Source: Bacilli bacterium (lineage in GTDB: Bacteria > Bacillota_I > Bacilli_A > RF39 > UBA660). From it: a DNA stretch of 15,113 nucleotides. The stretch lies in NCBI GenBank assembly GCA_900772435.1, contig CAAHEM010000029.1, positions 1 to 15,113 on the forward strand, in the 5' to 3' direction. A program made the translations under genes and the position numbers. The notes below the pieces were generated by a model. That model saw only the letters and a list, made by a program, of their open reading frames with translations, had not been told where the DNA came from and ran no database searches. Shown one piece after another: positions 1 through 7,420 of the stretch (positions are counted from its first letter, which is position 1; the number at the start of each line of letters is the position of its first letter).

Positions 1-285
1 ATAATAGAAGATTCAACACCATTATACTGGGTATATAGTAAATTTATATTAGTCTTAGGAACAATATTTCCAATAGAATTCTTTAGTGGAATATTAAGAA
101 CAATATTAAAATATAGTCCAATATATGTTGTATCTTATGGACCAGCAAAGTTGTTTGTAAACTTTAGTACAAGTGAATTTATAGCAATAATTATTTCACA
201 ATTAATATACTTAGTTATATCTTATTTAATAGCTACGTTTATATACAAGAAAGGGGTGAAAAAACTAAATGTTAACGGAGGTTAA
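1..285 (+). CDS. ABC-2-type transporter permease, C-terminal part (PF06182-like)
   Basis: The reading frame is open from base 1 and ends at TAA 283-285, giving the last 94 residues of a protein whose start lies outside the window. It is very hydrophobic, with about two membrane helices visible, and ends in a basic stretch and then LNVNGG. Ending in a Lys-Lys/Gly-Gly tail, followed directly by a second permease ending in a KKYSSSN-like stretch, is typical of the paired permeases of the ABC2_membrane_6 family (PF06182). These work as a heterodimer with an ATPase, usually encoded just upstream and not visible here. The frame overlaps the next gene by 17 bases, so the two are probably translationally coupled. 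The substrate cannot be told from sequence; export is the usual assumption for ABC-2 permeases. Confidence 0.8.
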   Translation: MIEDSTPLYWVYSKFILVLGTIFPIEFFSGILRTILKYSPIYVVSYGPAKLFVNFSTSEFIAIIISQLIYLVISYLIATFIYKKGVKKLNVNGG

Positions 286-1063
286 AAATCAATTAAAAGT
301 AAATTATTTATCTATAAAATATGGTCTTATGAGAGAAATGGTAAATAAGTTTTCATTCTTAGCAAATATAATCTTTATGATTATAAATAACTCATGTTTT
401 ATCATACAATGGGTAGTACTTTATTCATTAAAAGATAATATTGGTGGATATACTTTTAAACAAATGTTACTACTTTGGGGGATCGCAGCAAGTACCTTCG
501 GAGTTTCAAGATTCTTCTTTAAGAAAGCATTTAATTTATCAGAAACAATAAATACTGGTAAATTAGATGCATTCTTAGTACAACCTAAAAATGTATTATT
601 AAGTGCAATAACTACTGACGTAGAAGTTTCAGCTATAGGAGACCTAATCTATGGATATGTAATACTTATCATATATGGAATAACTTTAAAAAACTTTTTA
701 TTGTTTACAATATTTACTATATTAGGTGGACTAATAATAGCTTGCGTTTCAGTAATAGCAAATAGTCTATCATTTTGGTTTAACATGACAGATGTTTTAG
801 CAGACACAATAAATAACATGATGATAACATTTGGTACATACCCTAAAGATATATTTAATGGAATAGTAAAGATAATTCTTTATACAATAGTTCCAGTTGG
901 TATCGCAAACTATATACCAATAGACCTAATAATAAACTTTAATATATATGGATTCTTATTAGTATTCATAGTAACAATATTTTTAGTAGTTTTATCATTC
1001 TATATATTTAACAAAGGATTAAAAAAATACTCTTCAAGTAACTTGATGAGTTCAAGAATATAA
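269..1063 (+). CDS. ABC-2-type transporter permease, second subunit (PF06182-like)
   Basis: This is a complete 264-residue membrane protein with about six predicted helices, the usual size for the ABC2_membrane_6 (PF06182) family. It has the family features: a first helix near residues 30-55, the stretch NTGKLDAFLVQPKN around 108-121 where the family typically has a G.lD..L..P motif, and a C-terminal KGLKKYSSSNL near the end. The ATG at 269 lies 17 bases inside the preceding permease gene and follows an AGGGGTG Shine-Dalgarno at 252-258. The two proteins probably form the membrane channel of one ABC transporter whose ATPase lies upstream of the window. The transported substrate is unknown. 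A rho-independent terminator follows at 1106-1133. Confidence 0.85.
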   Translation: MLTEVKNQLKVNYLSIKYGLMREMVNKFSFLANIIFMIINNSCFIIQWVVLYSLKDNIGGYTFKQMLLLWGIAASTFGVSRFFFKKAFNLSETINTGKLDAFLVQPKNVLLSAITTDVEVSAIGDLIYGYVILIIYGITLKNFLLFTIFTILGGLIIACVSVIANSLSFWFNMTDVLADTINNMMITFGTYPKDIFNGIVKIILYTIVPVGIANYIPIDLIINFNIYGFLLVFIVTIFLVVLSFYIFNKGLKKYSSSNLMSSRI

Positions 1064-1105
1064 TTAATATTAAAGATGAAAAAAGCAATATTAATGTAAA
1101 GTAAA

Positions 1106-1133
1106 GGACTAATTATGTAAATTAGTTCTTTTT
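1106..1133 (+). terminator. Rho-independent terminator after the ABC permease genes
   Basis: GGACTAATT (1106-1114) pairs with AATTAGTTC (1120-1128) in a 9-bp stem with one G-U pair and a 5-base loop. It is followed by five Ts (1129-1133). It closes the operon that enters from the left edge. Confidence 0.8.
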
Positions 1134-1177
1134 ATGTAAAGAAAACCTTGTATTTAATTCTAAAAAAAATATCAATA

Positions 1178-1186
1178 TGATATAAT
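1178..1186 (+). promoter_or_regulatory. Extended -10 promoter of the hydrolase-murF-ddl operon
   Basis: TGA-TATAAT at 1178-1186 is a perfect extended -10 element. Five bases later comes AGGTG (1192-1196), and the ATG is at 1206. There is no good -35 box 16-18 bases upstream (the region is TTCTAA-like). Transcription is expected to begin around 1193, inside the Shine-Dalgarno. Confidence 0.75.
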
Positions 1187-1205
1187 TAATGAGGTGAAAA
1201 CATAT

Positions 1206-1946
1206 ATGCAAATGTTAGTTAAAGGAGTAAATGTTAATTATACATTTTATGATAACCATAGCAATATAGACTTAGTCTATTTGCATGGCTGGGGCCAAAA
1301 TATTGAAATGATGATGCCAATAGCAAAACCTTTTATCAAAAAATATAATGTATTAATTATTGACTTTCCAGGCTTTGGTGACAGTGATGAACCTAAAGAA
1401 GTTTGGAGTGTTTTTGACTATGCAGAAATGGTTAATGAAATGGTTAAAAAATTAAACATGAAAAATCCTATTGTTATAGGACACTCTTTTGGTGGCAAAA
1501 TTGCATTAATATATGGTTATAAATATAAACCTAGAAAAGTAGTTGTACTAGCAAGTCCATATAAACAAGTTATAACAAAACCAACATTAAAAATGAAATT
1601 ATTAAAACAAGCAAAAAAAATACCAGGACTTGGTAAACTAGAAAATTTTGTTAAGAAACATGTTGGTTCAACTGATTATAGAAATGCTAGCGAAATGATG
1701 AGAAAAGTATTAGTTGCTCATGTTAATACAGATATTACTGAAGACTTAAAGAAAATAAAATGTCCAGTATTAGGTATATGGGGAACTAATGATGCAGCTG
1801 TTGATATTGAAGACGGAAGAGAGTTAGAAAACTATATTCCAAATTATGGTTTAGTTGAATATCCGGGATGTACACACTACGCATATTTAGAAAATCTAGG
1901 TCAAACGATTAGTGTACTTAATAATTTTATAGGAAGTGAGGAGTAA
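1206..1946 (+). CDS. Alpha/beta hydrolase fold protein
   Basis: A 246-residue alpha/beta hydrolase. Visible motifs are the oxyanion-hole HGWG near residue 27, the nucleophile elbow GHSFGG with Ser94, the acid Asp196 in WGTND, and the catalytic His224 in GCTHYAYLEN, so the Ser-Asp-His triad is complete. No signal peptide is seen, so it should be cytosolic. The GTG at 1194 is part of the Shine-Dalgarno GAGGTG (1191-1196); the ATG at 1206 is correctly spaced and is chosen. It is the first gene of a three-gene operon with murF (1-base gap) and ddl. That suggests a role tied to cell-wall precursors or a lipid-linked ester, but the substrate is not recognisable and this is inference. It could equally be a general esterase carried with its neighbours. 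Confidence 0.85.
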   Translation: MQMLVKGVNVNYTFYDNHSNIDLVYLHGWGQNIEMMMPIAKPFIKKYNVLIIDFPGFGDSDEPKEVWSVFDYAEMVNEMVKKLNMKNPIVIGHSFGGKIALIYGYKYKPRKVVVLASPYKQVITKPTLKMKLLKQAKKIPGLGKLENFVKKHVGSTDYRNASEMMRKVLVAHVNTDITEDLKKIKCPVLGIWGTNDAAVDIEDGRELENYIPNYGLVEYPGCTHYAYLENLGQTISVLNNFIGSEE

Positions 1947-1947
1947 T

Positions 1948-3546
1948 ATGAGCATTAAAGTATATTTTTTATTAACACTATTAACATATATTTATTATTT
2001 AACATACAAATCAAGAAAAGCATTACATATGCTTCAACAAAACTGGTATAACGATGGCAATAGATATCTAAAATGGGTTAAAACAAATGCTAAAAAAGTA
2101 TTTATAACATTTGATATGGCATTTATATTATTTTATTTTATGAAGTTCTTAAATACTAAAGTAACATTAATTATATTTGCAGTATTCTACTTAGTAGTAT
2201 ATTTCTTATATAAAAACAATGCAGTAAAAGAACAATCTAAAAAACCATTAGTAGTAACAGCAAGAATTAAAAGACTTTATACTACAATGTTTGTATTGTT
2301 AATACTTTGTTTAATACCAATGGTTATACATTTTAATGTTAATAACTTGTTTATATATTACTTAATAATTGGTTTATTCTCATATATAAATACAATAGTT
2401 ATATGGTTATGTAACATTATCAACAAACCGGTAGAGAAAATGGTATATCTTCATTATAAAAGACAAGCACAAAGTAAACTTTATAGTATGAATTCTCTTA
2501 AAAAAATAGCTGTAACAGGAAGTTATGGAAAAACAAGTACTAAGAATGCATTAAATGATATATTAAATGTTAAATATAATTCATTTGCAACACCTAAGAG
2601 TTTCAACACTATGTATGGATTAATAAATGCTATTAACAATTATATGGATAAATTTAGTGAAACTTTTGTAGCAGAAATGGGAGCATTCTATAGAGGAGAA
2701 ATAAAAGAAAAAGCAAACTTTATAAAACCTAAATATGGAATTTTAACAATTATTGGAACAGCTCACTTAGAAAGTTTTGGTAGTCAGGAAAATATTCAAA
2801 AAGCAAAATTTGAATTAATAGATTCACTTCCAGATGATGGAGTCGCAGTCTTAAATATGGATGATCCATATCAAACAAGTTATAAATTAAAAAGTAAATG
2901 CAAAGTAATATGGGTATCAACTAAAAATAAAGATGCTGATGTTTATGCAACTGATATAAAACTATCTAACAAAGGAACAACATTTACTTGTATATTTAAA
3001 AATACTAAAGAAAAACATACATTTGAAACTAAACTTCTTGGAAGTGCTAACGTGTATAATGTTTTACAAGCAATAGCTATGTCATATGAATTAGGTCTTA
3101 CTTTAGAACAAATAGCTATCGGAGTAAGAAGAATACAAACTATTGAACATAGACTTGAACTAAAAAAATACACAGAAAATATTTATATAATAGATGATGC
3201 ATACAATTCAAACCCAGTTGGTTCTAAAATGGCAGTAGATGTTCTTAAAATGATGAAAGGTAAAAGAATAATCGTAACACCAGGTATGATAGAACTAGGA
3301 GATGAACAATATAGTTCAAACTTCGAATTTGGAAGACAAATAGCTGGATGTGCAGATGAAGTAATCTTAGTTGGAGAAGAACAAACAAAACCAATTCAAG
3401 ATGGGCTTAAAAAAGAAAAATATCCTAAATCACAAATACATATTCTAAATGATGTTAAAGAAGCATTCCCATTAATGAGAAAACTAAGTGACAAAGAAAC
3501 ATATGTATTATTAGAAAATGATTTACCAGATATATTTAATGAATAG
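1948..3546 (+). CDS. murF: Membrane-anchored Mur ligase, UDP-MurNAc-tripeptide--D-Ala-D-Ala ligase type
   Basis: A 532-residue protein. The C-terminal two thirds is a Mur ligase: P-loop GSYGKTST at 191-198, FNTMYG and EMGAFYRGE downstream, the DDAYNSNP motif and GMIELGDE, which resembles the MurF signature for joining D-Ala-D-Ala to UDP-MurNAc-tripeptide. Next to ddl, which makes D-Ala-D-Ala, this assignment is strong. Unusually, the N-terminal ~160 residues hold about five membrane helices (roughly 4-20, 52-68, 72-88, 112-130, 134-156). Only ~35 residues separate them from the P-loop, so the normal MurF N-terminal substrate-binding domain has no room. The ATG at 1948 follows GAGGAG (1938-1943) and is preferred over the in-frame GTG at 1936, which lies in the hydrolase gene. 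A less likely alternative is a MurT-like ligase acting on a lipid-linked substrate. Confidence 0.85.
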   Translation: MSIKVYFLLTLLTYIYYLTYKSRKALHMLQQNWYNDGNRYLKWVKTNAKKVFITFDMAFILFYFMKFLNTKVTLIIFAVFYLVVYFLYKNNAVKEQSKKPLVVTARIKRLYTTMFVLLILCLIPMVIHFNVNNLFIYYLIIGLFSYINTIVIWLCNIINKPVEKMVYLHYKRQAQSKLYSMNSLKKIAVTGSYGKTSTKNALNDILNVKYNSFATPKSFNTMYGLINAINNYMDKFSETFVAEMGAFYRGEIKEKANFIKPKYGILTIIGTAHLESFGSQENIQKAKFELIDSLPDDGVAVLNMDDPYQTSYKLKSKCKVIWVSTKNKDADVYATDIKLSNKGTTFTCIFKNTKEKHTFETKLLGSANVYNVLQAIAMSYELGLTLEQIAIGVRRIQTIEHRLELKKYTENIYIIDDAYNSNPVGSKMAVDVLKMMKGKRIIVTPGMIELGDEQYSSNFEFGRQIAGCADEVILVGEEQTKPIQDGLKKEKYPKSQIHILNDVKEAFPLMRKLSDKETYVLLENDLPDIFNE

Positions 3547-3557
3547 GAGAAGTGAAT

Positions 3558-4760
3558 ATGAAAATTAAAGTAGGAGTTATTTATGGTGGAGAAACAGTTG
3601 AACATGAAGTAAGTATCATTTCAGCTATTCAAGCAATGAATAATTTAGATGAAGAAAAATATGAAATAATACCAATTTATATATCTAAAGATAGAATATG
3701 GTATACAGGACATGTACTAAGAGAAATGGATTTTTATAAACATTTCGAAGATGAAAAGAAATATGCTAAAGAAGTAAATCTTTGTAAAAAAGGAAAAATG
3801 TTTATACTTCAAAAAACAAATGGATTATTTAGAAAAGATATTACAGATTTAGATATCATTTTACCAGTAGTACATGGTAATAATGTAGAAGATGGAACTT
3901 TAGCTGGATTGCTTGATTCGATAGGAATTCCATATGTAGGTTCACATGTATTAGGTTCCTCTTTAGGACAAGATAAAGTTGTTATGAAACAAGTAATGTC
4001 TTCAGTAGGAATTCCAGTAGTAGATTATACTTGGTTCTTTGATAATGAATATCTTGAAAATAAAGATGAAATTCTAGATAAAATTAAAAAACTAGGTTAT
4101 CCAGTAGTGGTAAAACCAGCAACACTAGGAAGTAGTGTAGGTATAACACTAGTACATGATTCAAAAAAGATTGAAGAAGCTATTGAAGAAGCAATTAGTT
4201 ATGATACTAAAGTAGTAGTAGAAAAAGCTGTAGAAAATTTAGTAGAAGTAAATGCAAGTGTACTTGGAAACTATGAATATCAAAAAGTAAGTCCATTAGA
4301 AGAAGTAATGGGACTTGATGAAATATTAAGTTATGCAGATAAATACTTAGGAAATTCTAAAACTAAAGGAGTAAAAACAACTGCATCTAAAGGAATGGCA
4401 TCTACTAGTAGAATTATTCCAGCAAGAATATCAGATAATTTAACAAAAGATATTCAAGATACTGCTAAAAATGTATTTAAGACATTAAACTTAAGTGGTG
4501 TATGTAGAATAGACTTCTTAATAGATAAAAAAGAAAACAAATTCTATGTAAATGAACCAAATACTTGTCCAGGTAGTTTATCATTCTATTTATGGAAAGA
4601 AGCAAATGTTAAATATAGAGAACTTCTAGATGAAATGATAAGTATTGCCATTAAAGAATACAAAAACAAATCTAAAAAAGTAAAATCATTTAAGAGTAAT
4701 ATTCTAGAAGGATTTAATGGTACTAAAGGTGCAAAAGGTATCAAAGGATTAAAGAACTAA
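3558..4760 (+). CDS. ddl: D-alanine--D-alanine ligase (ATP-grasp)
   Basis: A 400-residue cytosolic ATP-grasp enzyme that joins two D-alanines for the peptidoglycan pentapeptide. N-terminal motif GVIYGGETVEHEVSIISA, then HGNNVEDGT from His106, YVGSHVLGSS, the ATP-grasp lysine stretch YPVVVKPATLGSSVG, RIDFLID, and the metal-binding NEPNT at 332-336 followed by CPGSLSFYLW. The FYLW version of the last motif is, from memory, common in clostridial-type Ddl homologues. The final ~30 residues are a Lys/Gly-rich tail (see findings) that makes the protein longer than the usual 300-370 residues. The start is ATG 3558 with AGGAG at 3545-3549. It lies 11 bases after murF and is the last gene of the operon, with a strong terminator directly after the stop. 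Confidence 0.92.
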   Translation: MKIKVGVIYGGETVEHEVSIISAIQAMNNLDEEKYEIIPIYISKDRIWYTGHVLREMDFYKHFEDEKKYAKEVNLCKKGKMFILQKTNGLFRKDITDLDIILPVVHGNNVEDGTLAGLLDSIGIPYVGSHVLGSSLGQDKVVMKQVMSSVGIPVVDYTWFFDNEYLENKDEILDKIKKLGYPVVVKPATLGSSVGITLVHDSKKIEEAIEEAISYDTKVVVEKAVENLVEVNASVLGNYEYQKVSPLEEVMGLDEILSYADKYLGNSKTKGVKTTASKGMASTSRIIPARISDNLTKDIQDTAKNVFKTLNLSGVCRIDFLIDKKENKFYVNEPNTCPGSLSFYLWKEANVKYRELLDEMISIAIKEYKNKSKKVKSFKSNILEGFNGTKGAKGIKGLKN

Positions 4761-4787
4761 AAAACAGAGAAAATTCTCTGTTTTTAT
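4761..4787. terminator. Bidirectional terminator between ddl and murI
   Basis: AAAACAGAGA (4761-4770) and TCTCTGTTTT (4775-4784) form a perfect 10-bp stem with a 4-base loop. A T-run follows on the plus strand, and another on the minus strand (the A-run before 4765). It starts directly after the ddl stop and touches the murI stop, so one hairpin serves both convergent genes. Confidence 0.9.
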
Positions 4788-5497
4788 TTGTTATAAATCA
4801 TTTTAACTTTACCATGAGTAGTAGAGTCACTTAATAAATTGTGACTTTCTAATTGTCTTTTAACTTGTTTAGATACACCTTTATTACCATCAATAAGTTT
4901 AGCCTTTGGAAATAATTCTTTAATATTCTTTTTAGCATGTGGATAATGTGTACATCCAAGAACAATAGAATCTATATCTTCATCAACATACTTATCTAAT
5001 AATTTATGTAATACTTTATTAACATTATCTTTATTACCACCTTCAATTGCATCAGCAAGTCCTTTACATGGAAGAAGAGTAATTTTTTGATCTCTTTTCT
5101 TATTTAATTTAACTAATTCATGAGTTCTTTCTGATTTAATAGTTCCAGGTGTTGCCATAACTAAAGTATTTTTATAATTCTTGTCACAAGCAACTTTAAT
5201 TGCTGGTTCAGTACCAACAAATATCATATCAGGATACATTTTTCTAAGTCTATTAATACATCTAGTAGTCGCAGTATTACATGCAATAACAATTATTTTA
5301 ACATCTTTACTTATAAGAAAATCTACAATATTAGTGACAATATCCATAAGTTCACTATCACTTTTTTCACCATAAGGATTATTTTTAGAATCTGCATAAT
5401 AAATATAGTTTTCATTAGGTAATAATTTTCTAAGTTCTTTTAATACAGTTAATCCACCAATACCAGAATCAAACATTCCAATTTTATTATTATTCAT
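4784..5497 (-). CDS. murI: Glutamate racemase
   Basis: A 237-residue enzyme that converts L- to D-glutamate for peptidoglycan. Motifs: MFDSGIGGLTV at the N-terminus with catalytic-region Asp10, YYADSKNNPYGEKS, ACNTATT with catalytic Cys73, ATPGTIKSERT, and LGCTHYP with the second catalytic Cys182. Both catalytic cysteines are present. It is somewhat shorter than the usual ~265 residues, mostly at the C-terminus, but ends cleanly. Two in-frame ATGs exist, at 5503 and 5497. The Shine-Dalgarno GAAGGG (5504-5509) touches the first and is 6 bases from the second, so the second is chosen. The gene is single, convergent with ddl, and has its own extended -10 promoter. Together with murF and ddl it forms a compact wall-precursor locus. 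Confidence 0.92.
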   Translation of the reverse strand: MNNNKIGMFDSGIGGLTVLKELRKLLPNENYIYYADSKNNPYGEKSDSELMDIVTNIVDFLISKDVKIIVIACNTATTRCINRLRKMYPDMIFVGTEPAIKVACDKNYKNTLVMATPGTIKSERTHELVKLNKKRDQKITLLPCKGLADAIEGGNKDNVNKVLHKLLDKYVDEDIDSIVLGCTHYPHAKKNIKELFPKAKLIDGNKGVSKQVKRQLESHNLLSDSTTHGKVKMIYNK

Positions 5498-5515
5498 ATA
5501 CATCCCTTCGTAAAT

Positions 5516-5524
5516 ATTATACCA
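5516..5524 (-). promoter_or_regulatory. Extended -10 promoter of murI
   Basis: On the minus strand TGG-TATAAT runs from 5524 to 5516. Six bases (ATTTAC) follow, then GAAGGG. The 14-base stretch TATAATATTTACGA is identical to that in the lipid kinase promoter at 14449. No clear -35 box. Confidence 0.75.
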
Positions 5525-5549
5525 TAATTATATACAATTAATTAAATTA

Positions 5550-5558
5550 TGATATAAT
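5550..5558 (+). promoter_or_regulatory. Extended -10 promoter of the DUF1292-to-prsW operon
   Basis: TGA-TATAAT at 5550-5558, six bases, then AGGGTG (5565-5570) and ATG 5576. It is divergent from the murI promoter with only ~30 bases between the two -10 boxes, so any -35 regions would overlap. The DNA between is pure AT-rich sequence. Confidence 0.75.
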
Positions 5559-5575
5559 TTTACTAGGGTGAAAAT

Positions 5576-5845
5576 ATGGAAGATAAAAAATATTTAGAAC
5601 TTAAACTTGATGGAAAAATAGTTAAATACGAAATTCTATATACTTTAAAATTTGAAAATAATGATAAAACATATTTAGTTTATACAGATAACACTTATGA
5701 TAAAGATAATGACTTAAATGTATATGCTGGAGAATATGATAAGAATGCAGATATTGTATTAAAAGATATAGAAGACGATGAAATATTTAATACAATCTTA
5801 GATATAGTTGATAGTGTAGAAGAAACGAGGGATCAAAATGCCTGA
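5576..5845 (+). CDS. DUF1292 family small acidic protein
   Basis: An 89-residue, strongly acidic, soluble protein. The layout resembles the DUF1292 family (PF06949), whose members are small Bacillota proteins of unknown function: a short beta-rich region with YLVYTD in the middle, then an acidic stretch near LKDIEDDEIFNTILD before the C-terminus. No catalytic motif, signal peptide or membrane segment is visible. The start is ATG 5576 with AGGGTG 5 bases upstream. The stop (TGA 5843-5845) lies 8 bases inside the next gene, so translation of the membrane peptidase is probably coupled to it. This is the first gene of a four-gene operon. Confidence 0.75.
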   Translation: MEDKKYLELKLDGKIVKYEILYTLKFENNDKTYLVYTDNTYDKDNDLNVYAGEYDKNADIVLKDIEDDEIFNTILDIVDSVEETRDQNA

Positions 5846-6866
5846 GTTTGAACAATTAATTTTTACAGCTGGAATGAGTACTGTAGTATTATGCGATGTC
5901 ATTTTAGCTCGTTCTATAATTAATTCAAAAAAAATAAAACGTCACAAAATTGATGATATAAAAAGTGTTGAAGAAATATATAGACCACCTATTCTTGATA
6001 AAAATGATTATGACTTTAAATTTTCTAGAGTACTTATAGGTAGATTTAAAGATCAAGTAACAAAGTTTAGAGATACTTTAGAAGAAAACTTTCCACCAGA
6101 AGTACTAGGAAACTTCTATAAAAATATTGGTACTGCAAAAATACTAATTATGCCATTAAAAACAAGTTCTGGAGGTTATCGTATAAAATTCAATACAATT
6201 ACAATAAATAAAAAATATTTAGATAGTAATACTATATATCATGAACTATTTCATTTAGCATCATCTAATAGAAGAATCTTAGGAGATTTGTCAGGTTTTT
6301 ATTATAGCAATCTTGATAAAAGCATTGAATTAGGTAAGGGAATTAATGAGGGATATACTGAATTACTAGCATGCACGTATTTTAAAGATTATGGTATAAC
6401 ATATAAATTTCAAACTATGGTTGCTTCCAAACTTAATGAATTAGTTGGAAAAGAAACAATGGAAAGATTATACTTTACAACTGATTTAAGAGGCCTTATG
6501 GAAGAATTACAAAAATATGTAGATTTTGAAGATATAAAAGGATTTATAACAGATTTAGATTTTTTTACAGCAGTAAATGGAAAAGAAATAAAACCACAAG
6601 AAAAAAATCCAGATGAAATAGATCAAATGCTTATTGAAAAAATGGATAATGTCAAGAAATTTTTAGCAAAAGTCTACATATCAAAAAATGCATATTCTAA
6701 TCTTTCAGAAGAGGAAAGAGAAGATGATATGAATAGATTTGCTAAATCCATGGAAATAGATGTTCGACTTCCTAATTCTTATTATATAGGTGATGATATG
6801 ACAAATCAAACTTTTCAAGATAAATATGCAGAAGTTAGAAGTGAAGGAAATACATGGGGTTGGTAA
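5838..6866 (+). CDS. Putative membrane-anchored zinc metallopeptidase (HExxH)
   Basis: A 342-residue protein I do not recognise as a named family. Visible features: one hydrophobic N-terminal segment (about residues 4-24) that could anchor it; HELFH at 135-139, a HExxH zinc site; and NEGYTE at 170-175, about 30 residues later, which fits the third zinc ligand (Glu171 or Glu175) of gluzincin-type peptidases. The rest (residues ~180-342) is charged and mostly helical in character, with a C-terminus GNTWGW. The start ATG 5838 follows GAGGGA (5827-5832) and overlaps the DUF1292 gene by 8 bases. Its place in an operon with a PrsW-like protease suggests envelope proteolysis, but the substrate is unknown. 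The zinc peptidase role is inferred from the motif pair. Confidence 0.65.
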   Translation: MPEFEQLIFTAGMSTVVLCDVILARSIINSKKIKRHKIDDIKSVEEIYRPPILDKNDYDFKFSRVLIGRFKDQVTKFRDTLEENFPPEVLGNFYKNIGTAKILIMPLKTSSGGYRIKFNTITINKKYLDSNTIYHELFHLASSNRRILGDLSGFYYSNLDKSIELGKGINEGYTELLACTYFKDYGITYKFQTMVASKLNELVGKETMERLYFTTDLRGLMEELQKYVDFEDIKGFITDLDFFTAVNGKEIKPQEKNPDEIDQMLIEKMDNVKKFLAKVYISKNAYSNLSEEEREDDMNRFAKSMEIDVRLPNSYYIGDDMTNQTFQDKYAEVRSEGNTWGW

Positions 6867-6889
6867 GAAACTAATAAAAGGAGAAAAAT

Positions 6890-7408
6890 ATGGAAGGCTT
6901 AATAAACGGAATTATAGATTCTTTTGGAGGAGTCTTAGCACTTAAATACGGTAAAGAATTAATAGTATTTATTATTTCACTATTACCACTTTTAGAACTA
7001 AGAGGTGGCTTAATAGCAGCAACGCTTTTAGGAGTAAAACCAGTGGTTGGATATATAGTTTCAATAATAGGAAATACTATACCAGTGCCATTCATTTTAT
7101 TATTTATATCTAAAATACTTGATTGGATGGAAAAATCAAAAATAAAATGGATGAAAAATATAGCGAAATGGTTAAAAAATAAAGCTCATAAGCATAGAAA
7201 AGAAATTGATAAATATGGATATTGGGGATTACTATTATTTGTAGGAATACCACTTCCGGGAACAGGTGCATGGACGGGATGCTTAGTAGCTAGTGTATTT
7301 GATATGGATAGAAAAAAATCATTCTTTGCAGTTATGGCTGGAATAATAATGGCTAGTATCATTATGATGATTTTATCATATGGATTATTAGGTGGAATAA
7401 TAAATTAA
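6890..7408 (+). CDS. Small multidrug export-family membrane protein (COG2426 / PF06695)
   Basis: A 172-residue membrane protein with about four hydrophobic segments. Family motifs: PLLELRGG near residues 33-40, GNTIPVPFILLF around 64-75, and GIPLPGTGAWTG around 119-130, followed by the charged loop FDMDRKKSFF and a last helix. These match the Sm_multidrug_ex family (PF06695, COG2426). The family name comes from an old annotation; no transport activity can be claimed from sequence. A Lys-rich amphipathic stretch with many MEK/WMK/WLK residues sits between the halves (about 82-105). The ATG at 6890 follows AAAGGAG, 23 bases after the peptidase gene, so it is in the same operon. Confidence 0.8.
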   Translation: MEGLINGIIDSFGGVLALKYGKELIVFIISLLPLLELRGGLIAATLLGVKPVVGYIVSIIGNTIPVPFILLFISKILDWMEKSKIKWMKNIAKWLKNKAHKHRKEIDKYGYWGLLLFVGIPLPGTGAWTGCLVASVFDMDRKKSFFAVMAGIIMASIIMMILSYGLLGGIIN

Positions 7409-7420
7409 GGAGTGATTTAT

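Noticed and set aside
1064..1094. Inverted repeat TTAATATT / AATATTAA after the permease gene
   Set aside because: Only A-T pairs and no T-run follow; in DNA this AT-rich such repeats arise by chance. The real terminator is at 1106-1133.
1194..1205. GTG at 1194 as the hydrolase start
   Set aside because: This GTG is the core of the Shine-Dalgarno GAGGTG for ATG 1206. The same happens at 1936, 3552 and 7412 (GTG) and at 11004 and 14376 (TTG); the later ATG has proper spacing in each case.
2943..3173. Minus-strand open frame inside murF, and other short antisense frames at 3396, 5181, 6871, 8277, 8996, 13407 and 14804
   Set aside because: They lie within well-supported genes, show no family motif, and have no Shine-Dalgarno or promoter module of the type used here.
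5521..5550. AT-rich repeats (ATAATT ... TTAATTAA ... AATTAT) between the divergent murI and DUF1292 promoters as an operator
   Set aside because: The arms are not symmetric around the central palindrome and the whole gap is low-complexity A/T, so no specific binding site can be claimed.
5838..5845. TGA at the end of the DUF1292 gene read as tryptophan (mycoplasma code)
   Set aside because: The next gene begins here with its own Shine-Dalgarno and ATG, and all tryptophans in the window are TGG, so TGA is a stop.
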